From: Tretioscincus oriximinensis
Taxonomy: Eukaryota > Chordata > Lepidosauria > Squamata > Gymnophthalmidae
Reading direction: 5' to 3'
DNA length: 64,000 nucleotides
NCBI GenBank assembly: GCA_022410635.1
Contig: JAJVDF010000215.1
Location: 1,125,451 to 1,189,450, forward strand
Shown here: piece by piece, positions 57,903-64,000 of the stretch
How positions within the stretch are numbered: the stretch's first letter is position 1
How the letters are laid out: the number at the start of each line of letters is the position of its first letter
The notes under the pieces: generated by a model
Database searches by the model: none
What the model was told of the DNA's origin: nothing
What the model saw: the letters and a program-made list of their open reading frames with translations, nothing else
Position numbers and translations under genes: made by a program

Positions 57903-58164
57903 GAGCCAGTTTGGTGTAGAGGTTAGAGTGTTGGACTCATACCTGGTAGTCTCCCAGTTCGATTCCCCACTGCTCCATGAAAGCCAGCAGGGTGACCTTG
58001 GGCCAGTCACAGTACTTTGAACTCTATCAGTCCCACTTACTTCACATGGTGTCTGTTGTGGAGAAAACAACTAAAGCTATGTGCGCCACCCTATGGTTGG
58101 CTTCCCTGAGACCTTCGGGTATAGGGCAGGATACAAGTACAAATAAATAAAAATAAATAAATAA
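57903..58164 (+). mobile_element. Sauria-type tRNA SINE next to exon 5
   Basis: GAGCCAGTTTGGTGTAGAGG, CCCAGTTCGATTCCCCACTG, GGTGACCTTGGGCCAGTCAC, GTGTCTGTTGTGGAGAAAAC and AAATAAATAAAAATAAATAA. The best-preserved copy, with an intact-looking B box GGTTCGATTCC-type segment (AGTTCGATTCC). Confidence 0.95.
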
Positions 58165-58481
58165 GTGTACATTTTATCTTCAACAACAGTCCTGTGAGGT
58201 AGGCCCAAAGTCACCCATGAGCTTCTGTTGGCAAGTGGGAATTTAAACTCAGGCTGCCCAAATTCTGGCTGACACGCTTATACTTGTGTTGCTGAGTCCA
58301 AAAGGCAGCCTTTAGTTACCCTGAAAATGTAACCTGGAAGCAACAATGTTTTGTTAACTGTAGCTTGGAAGGTAAGGTTCAAGATTTCTCATAAGTGATG
58401 ATAATGTGTTTGCAGCTTCTGTTAATATTGACATGAGGGGGATGCAAAAAAATAAAATGTGGTTCTGAGATTCCCCTTGAA

Positions 58482-58972
58482 CAGACTGACCAGATTTTCT
58501 GAGGCTCAAACTGCGGAAATTAATATTCATACTAATTTGCATATTCATGAATATTCATGATATGCAAATTACCCACCAACATGCAGACCCCTCAGAAATC
58601 CTCACCTGAGAAACCCGCAAAGCTCTTGAGAATTTTTTTAAGTGCACAATAAATTTGATTTTTTATTTTTTTACTGAGGGGAGGGTGCCTTCAGGAGCTG
58701 GTCCTGGTTACTAGAGCCCCCTAGTGGTGGTGCAGTAATTTAAAAAAAAATAGAAAAACATTTTTTCAAAAAACTTTACATTTTTTTCCTCAGCAAAAAA
58801 CAGGGAAATCATAAAATCATAGAGTTAGGAGGCACCTCCAGGATCATCGGGTCCAACTCCCTGCTCAATGCAGGATTCATTAAACCATTTCAGACAAATC
58901 ACCCCCCGTGGGAGGACGGGGTAGACACCCCAAAACTGGGTTCCCTCCCAAAGGGGTCATCTGGTCAGCCTA
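58482..58972. mobile_element. hAT-type element, TAGGCTGACCAG family (copy 5), carrying a CR1 insert
   Basis: Ends CAGACTGACCAGATTTTCTG and GGGGTCATCTGGTCAGCCTA, with CTTGAA on both sides as a partial target duplication. Interior includes TATTCATGAATATTCATGAT and CCCCCTAGTGGTGGTGCAG. A CR1 3' end interrupts it at about 58808-58920. Confidence 0.82.
58808..58920 (-). mobile_element. CR1 3' end nested in a hAT-type element
   Basis: AATCATAAAATCATAGAGTTAGG, GGATCATCGGGTCCAACTCC and CTGCTCAATGCAGGATTCA are the complement of the CR1 terminus at 20580-20692. About 110 bp, 5'-truncated. Confidence 0.88.
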
Positions 58973-59370
58973 CTTGAAAGTACCATATAAGGAAGTCTTG
59001 TGTACAGAAATTCTGCAAATAGTATTTGCTGTTGTTTGGTTTCAAGTCTTTTCTAATGTGGTTCATAGCTTAACAGTTGGAAAACATGAATGTAGGGGAA
59101 ACACACACACATATACACCCCAATACATACTATTGCCAATGTGAAGGGCTTCTCTGGAGGATGGTATTTCACTGTACTTCCTGCTGGATTTCTGTCCCTT
59201 ACAACTACTAATCAACATTTTGTATTCAATTCTCATTTAGGTTTCCACCTCAGAATTATGTTTTCTTTCTGCAATCCACTAAGTTTTCTAGAGGATGAAA
59301 TCATTATGAAAGTTAAAGCAATCACTTTGCAAACAGCAGATTAGCCTGAGTAGCAAGCAGCCACTAAATG

Positions 59371-59738
59371 TAGGCTGACCAGATGACCCTTTTTTGGGGG
59401 GAAACCCTGGTTTTGGGGTGTCTACCCTATTTCCCCATTTTTTGCTGAGGAAAAAAAAATTAAACTTAAATTTTTTATTAAAAAAAAACCACCTCACCAC
59501 CACTAGGGGGTCCTGGCAAACTGGGATCAGCTCCTGAACAACCTCCCCTCAGTAAGAAATTAAAAAAATGCAAATTTATCATACCCTTTGAAAAATTCTC
59601 ATGTGCTTCGCAGGTTTCTTGGGCAGGGATTTTGGAGGGGTATGCATGTTGGTGGGTGATTTGCATATTCATGAATATGCAAATTAGCATGAATATTAAA
59701 TTTCCTCAGTTTGGACCTCAGTAAATCTGGTCAGTCTA
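59371..59738. mobile_element. hAT-type element, TAGGCTGACCAG family (copy 6, perfect target duplication)
   Basis: Ends TAGGCTGACCAGATGACCCT and AAATCTGGTCAGTCTA; the 8-bp duplication ACTAAATG is perfect (59363-59370 and 59739-59746). This copy proves the family is hAT-like. It is inverted relative to copies 1 and 5. Confidence 0.93.
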
Positions 59739-59867
59739 ACTAAATGCCTTGAGCAGCCATCTTTTTTAGATGCTGATTCACTTTATTTTCTAGTTTACAA
59801 ATAGCAAAAACATGGGATTTGGGAGTGGGATTTCTATGATGAGATACAGTAACACAGTAGTGGTGGC

Positions 59868-60291
59868 CAGGGCCGGATTTGGGGCATATGACGCGACTGG
59901 GCTGCAAATATTTTTACCCACCCCCCCAAACACTTTCAGGAAGGACAGGAAGTGATGTCACTTTGGGTGCCATTCCTGGAAGCAGATTCTGGAAGTGACA
60001 CTCTCAGCTTCCTATGCAGGGGCTGAAGTAGCAGCCCGGAGCAGACAGGCAAGGCAGCACAAAGGCACACAGATGGAAGCGCATGCAGAGCAGCAATACA
60101 ATGGTGCATGGCGGTGGTGGCTCATGGTGGAGTCTGGGACATGTGTGGTACATGTCTGCTGCTGCTGGGACATGCCCAGTAGACGCAACTGGAATAAATT
60201 TAAATTTAAATGGCCAGCAATTTGCCACTCCCAATAAACGACCACCAACCTGCTGCCCGGGGCTTTAGCCCCTGCCCAAGATCCTGCTCTG
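59868..60291. mobile_element. hAT-type non-autonomous element
   Basis: Ends CAGGGCCGGATTTGG and AAGATCCTGCTCTG are imperfect inverted repeats. A perfect 8-bp duplication GTGGTGGC flanks it (59860-59867 and 60292-60299). It contains GGAAGTGATGTCACTTTGGG, the motif of the dispersed repeat at 16230/43618. Overlapping open frames inside are non-coding artefacts. In egg-coat intron 5. Confidence 0.9.
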
Positions 60292-60582
60292 GTGGTGGCA
60301 TATAAGAGTTTGCTCACTGCCTGATGTTTTCAAGTATCAATGCATTCTTTATAAATAAACTGCCAACATTGACAAAGGTCGAAAATAGGTGTTGCAATCT
60401 TAGAGCAGAGATCCCAGGCGAACACATCCAAGGGTGAAACTTTTGAGAAAGTGAATTTCAGAACTTTTCCTTTGCATGACTTAAACTCAAACATAAGGGC
60501 TGGGATATAACAAAAATAGATACATTGGATACTGCTAAAAGGGAAAGTGCTTCAATTGTAATATGAATGTTCCCCACTTAAG

Positions 60583-60666
60583 GTCTCTGTTAGAAGAAAT
60601 GTTCCTCCAATCTCAGATGGTTTTGTTCAAGATCAACCTGAAGACTGGGTAGCTGCTTTTCCAGAG
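60583..60666 (+). CDS. ZPAX: ZPAX-like gene, coding exon 6
   Basis: Twenty-eight codons in phase 0 between a CACTTAAG acceptor and a GAG|GTAGGT donor read VSVRRNVPPISDGFVQ then DQPEDWVAAFPE. It continues the NYMEVSVRR motif split by the preceding intron. The acceptor is less pyrimidine-rich than the others, but the reading frame and size fit. An alternative acceptor is not needed. Confidence 0.72.
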
Positions 60667-60851
60667 GTAGGTGCATTTCTCTCTCTTGCTGTCAACCCCT
60701 GACTAAGATAATGCCCCCCTCTACATGGCGAGCAAAGCCTGCAATCTAAAAGTGTGTGTGGATTTTACTTGTCTATACCTGTCTGGAAAATCCATGTGAA
60801 GCTGGCAAGAGGAATGCAGGAGAAAGCAAGAAAGTGATAACCATGGATGTC

Positions 60852-60901
60852 AGATGCGATCTTGCTAAAAAAAAAAAAAAAAAAAAAGATGCGATCTTGC
60901 T
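60852..60901 (+). mobile_element. Poly-A-only insertion with 15-bp target duplication
   Basis: AGATGCGATCTTGCT at 60852-60866 is repeated exactly at 60887-60901, with only about 20 A residues between. This is what a LINE-driven insertion truncated to its tail looks like. In egg-coat intron 6. Confidence 0.85.
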
Positions 60902-61226
60902 GGCGTCTTCTTGCAGTATCTTATCTTCCCACAACAGCACGGCACACACCAGGCTGCTCAATGGAAGAAGCAGCATTTTGTGCTGATTCCTGAAAGGATC
61001 AGCAATCTGGTGTTTCGGAGTAACTGAGCTTTTTCTCAGGTGTTTCCTGGGTGGATAATAGAAATTCTGTTGCCACATGGAATGGAGTTTCGCGGTAGAA
61101 AAACCTCATCTGCCTGCAACCACTGTAGAGGTTAATATAATTTGAACTGTTACCCATGTGAAAGGCTATTTTTAATGCTGACATGACTTTTTCTTGCTCC
61201 CTTCCTATTCCACATGTTGCAAATAG

Positions 61227-61394
61227 GCCAAAGCAGGAGAATCCTCCATCTGGCAGATAGTCTTTCACACAGACACAAAGAAGGTGGCCATGCCGGTGGA
61301 AAAAGCACATGCTGCTGGTTATGGTATCAATACAACAGACACAAGGATTGTGCTAAGGGTTTCCTATAACGCTTCAGAAGGTCAGATGATAGAG
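61227..61394 (+). CDS. ZPAX: ZPAX-like gene, coding exon 7
   Basis: Fifty-six codons in phase 0 bounded by GCAAATAG and GAG|GTAGGC. The product starts AKAGESSIWQIVFHTDTKKV and includes HAAGYGINTTDTRIVLRVSY followed by NASEGQMIE. The GYGI-N-TTDTRIVLRVSYN stretch matches the pattern of ZP egg-coat repeats, and NTT and NAS are candidate N-glycosylation sites, expected for a coat glycoprotein. Confidence 0.75.
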
Positions 61395-61834
61395 GTAGGC
61401 CTCATACAGTAAAATGATGCAAAAAGGAGAATTATTTGCTTNTGCATTTATGGAAATGTCCAAATAATTTGTTTAACTGAACCACAATTTCTTTTAAGGA
61501 TTTTGAACATATACTTTGTTTGGTTCTCTGTATTTCCCTTAAAGAGATCAAATAAATATACATAATTCCTCTGGCATTTCTTGATGCGTTTGCAGTGGCA
61601 TCATGGGCCTCTCTTCCAAGGTATTAGATCACTTCTATTCTCTGCTTCTTTTTCACCCCTCCACCCCCATGGTATTGTGCATGTGATGTAATAGGGAACC
61701 CCTTCCATATTGTACTATTTGTCATTTGAAAACTAAGCACACGTGTGTGAAGTATATTTGCACAATACTTTGTTAGTGAGGATAAATACTGAGAATCCCA
61801 TTAGGGCTGCTATAGAGTGTTTGTGTGCGCTTAA

Positions 61835-61925
61835 ATATACGTACATAATACATACATATNTTGTGGTGTGTGTGTGCTTAAATATTCTTACATATATTGT
61901 GGGCGCACATGCACGCGCGCACACA
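61835..61925. repeat. Alternating purine-pyrimidine tract
   Basis: TACATACATAT, GTGTGTGTGTG and GCACATGCACGCGCGCACAC form a potential Z-DNA segment in egg-coat intron 7. Frames here are artefacts. Confidence 0.8.
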
Positions 61926-63144
61926 CCCTTGGTATCCTGAACAATTTTCCAATCGACACTGCAGTTTTTTGTCTGTGTTTACATATGCAGCAGTGTAATC
62001 TCTTAACAGTCGTATTCAGAAGTTTAAAATTGGGTAGCTAATCTTCCACTTTAATTTTGTTTTGAAAAATGAACCAAGCAGGGCTGTTTATTACTGGAAG
62101 TGTAGGTTGGAAAATTACAAAGCCTTTATCAGTCCTGCCATCTCATCCTGTAATGTAATGGGTTCTAAATTTTGAACTATTATATCTCATCATCCACGGC
62201 TTCCTCCATAATTCAAACAGCTTTTGTAGATTGCAGTTAGTCACATGTGGTTTGAGTAAATATCATATGGCTTGTGCCTGGTGCCCCAAATGATGGCGGA
62301 CAGTCTTTGAGGATGTGCATTTCTGATAGTGCAGCTAAATATTGAGTTACAGAAAGATCAGAATTTTTATAAAGGAATGATGGAAAGGGTAGTCACAAGA
62401 ACATTACTGTATGTACTGTGAACAAAATCAAATCGGTGGTCTTCCGACAATTGTGAGCCTGTCCTCTGTAATTGTTTAGTGTACTGACTNAGGCTAAGAA
62501 GATCACTTAGACGAGGATCACTCTATAGCCAAGGCAGCATTAACATGGATAGGATACAGTCCTTACCATCTAGGCAATTGCTTATCCTCATGTGAAGTTT
62601 TTGTGTACATTTTGACTATAACTTGGGATATCACGGTATTAACTAGTTTAAAGCTATATGGAGTGAAGCCAAAGTGCTTGATCAGCATAAATAATACAAA
62701 TATCTTTGAAGGAAATGTAGAGGCTTAATCCTTGAGCTCAACTATCCATCTATTGTAATTCTATTTTCAGCAGGACCAAGATGGAATGGCTTTTTTGAGC
62801 CTGTTTCTCAATGAGTTTTAGANTCTTGTTCAAGTTTTTCCTCCCACCTTGCACTCGACTTGCATATCTCCTCAGATGTGTCTGTTTACGTAATACATTT
62901 AGTATAAGTAAGTGTATCCATGTAGCAAGTGAAACATGGAAAATGTTAAGGGTCATAATCCAATTCAGCATAATCAGAGTACTGCCAAATGTTTAGTAGG
63001 ATCTCACTGCACACACCAGTGATGGCAGAATTCTTGATCTCAAATGTCCTGAAGCTATACTAAAGCTCTAAAGAGCCTAAAATTCTGAAAAAAATGGACA
63101 CTTGATTACATTAAAACATTTGAAGGTTCTTGCTAATGTTACAG
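61926..63144. other. Egg-coat intron 7, unique part
   Basis: No repeat ends or exon-like segments recognised. Confidence 0.5.
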
Positions 63145-63241
63145 GTCAATGGAGTTCCTTTTTCCTCTGTGAGGTCCAGTACCTACTACAAACAACGTTA
63201 TATGCTTTTGATGGTGGATACAGCTGTAGCTTGTCCTATAG
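63145..63241 (+). CDS. ZPAX: ZPAX-like gene, coding exon 8 (last exon in window)
   Basis: Acceptor GCTAATGTTACAG and donor G|GTGAGT enclose 97 nt reading VNGVPFSSVRSSTYYKQRYM then LLMVDTAVACPI. The S-STYYKQRYMLLMVDTA-AC pattern resembles the end of an N-terminal repeat unit in ZPAX-type proteins. It ends in phase 1, so the gene must continue beyond 64000; the C-terminal ZP domain, processing site and membrane anchor are not in this window. Confidence 0.75.
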
Positions 63242-63414
63242 GTGAGTAAACTTTCTCCCCTACTTACTGCCTTTTTAACTACTTGCTCCATATTTTCTCT
63301 CTATAAGATACATCTGACCATAGCACGCACCTAGTGTTTAGAGGAGTAAAATGAGAAAAAAATATTTTGAACCAAATGGTTTTATTTTATTTTATTTTAT
63401 TCTATTTTATTTTT

Positions 63415-64000
63415 ATTTTCTTTTTTTTTTATAATAGTTTTTTATTGATTTTGATTTTCACAAAACACACAAAACAAAAACATAAACCAATACACAATAC
63501 ATAGAATAGCCTTACCCACCCACCCCTTTGAGAGAAAACATTGCAAAACCACTTGATTTATACAAACAGCCTTTGGTCTAGAAGCATATTGATTGTATAT
63601 GAGAGTATAGCAGAGTTGTTGTTCCCAACACCAAAAGTTAACAGTTTACACCAATTTGTTTCCCAGCTTGTTCTTGGACGATACCCTATTATTCTCAGTC
63701 TCCTTTCTCTTATAGCGTCGTAGAGGATGAATTCAGCCAAATATTCGTACCATAATTGTACCGTCCATATGCTCTTGTCTTTCCATCCTCTCGCTACTGC
63801 TATCTGAAAGGCCCATACCGCCTGCCTTATAATAAAACCATCTTGCTTCGATACTGGCAGTTGTTCTGTATTACACATTATATTAAGATTCTTCGATCTA
63901 GGAATTTGCACCCCCAATATTTGTCTTAGCTCCACAACTACTAAATTCCAGAAATTAATAATTTCATTACATTCAAAAATCATGTGTATGAAGGAGCCTT
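63415..64000 (-). mobile_element. L1-type LINE 3' end and ORF2 C-terminus (runs off window)
   Basis: Frame 63558-63983 on the - strand contains NFWNLVVVELRQILG, VARGWKDKSIWTVQLWYEYL and AEFILYDAIRERR, the order expected after the L1 Cys/His knuckle. The 3' end at about 63420 is A-rich on the - strand. In egg-coat intron 8. Confidence 0.75.

Noticed and set aside
60004..60317. Cys-rich frames of 76-101 codons
   Set aside because: Inside a hAT-type element with a clear target duplication.

Overview
This is a vertebrate nuclear genomic window, most likely from a squamate reptile (lizard or gecko-like; species not resolved). The evidence is the repeat content: Sauria-type tRNA SINEs, several CR1/L3, L2 and L1 LINE fragments, abundant hAT-type short inverted-repeat elements, and CR1 copies ending in the ATTCTATGAT microsatellite. 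Single ambiguous bases are scattered throughout and there is one 725-base gap at 47109-47833. Nothing prokaryotic is present, and almost all long open frames are chance or belong to dead retroelements.

The right-hand third (48.2-63.2 kb, + strand, running off the window) holds the one gene I can support well. It is a secreted egg-coat protein of the zona pellucida type, most like ZPAX. Eight coding exons with matching phases can be read: 48372-48394, 49871-49929, 51033-51125, 53939-54066, 57684-57830, 60583-60666, 61227-61394 and 63145-63241. Together they give about 266 residues starting with a signal peptide; the rest of the gene lies beyond the window. Its introns carry CR1/L3 copies, SINEs, hAT-type elements and a poly-A-only insertion with a 15-bp target duplication. 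A tRNA-Glu(UUC) gene lies about 2.2 kb upstream on the - strand.

The middle (27.5-28.1 kb) is a CpG-rich block with an adjacent G-run, which looks like a promoter. A possible first-exon donor on the - strand lies at 27747. Two further weak exon candidates on that strand (17089-17171 and 15771-15908) join in frame but are interrupted by one TGA, so they may be a broken or misread gene.

The left part (1-27 kb) and the 28-48 kb stretch are repeat-rich intergenic or intronic DNA: a decayed L1 3' end (2.83-4.25 kb, -), a CR1 reverse-transcriptase fragment with one frameshift (19.1-20.7 kb, +), a long CR1/L3 fragment (21.2-22.2 kb, -) split by a hairpin element with a 13-bp target duplication, an L2 reverse-transcriptase relic (22.9-23.6 kb), two GC-rich hAT-type elements (15.1 and 32.6 kb), a tandem 116-bp chimeric repeat (40.2-40.55 kb) and numerous SINEs. 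No convincing new biological system is visible. The most interesting items are the egg-coat gene model with its distant tiny first exon and a set of clearly datable insertion events.
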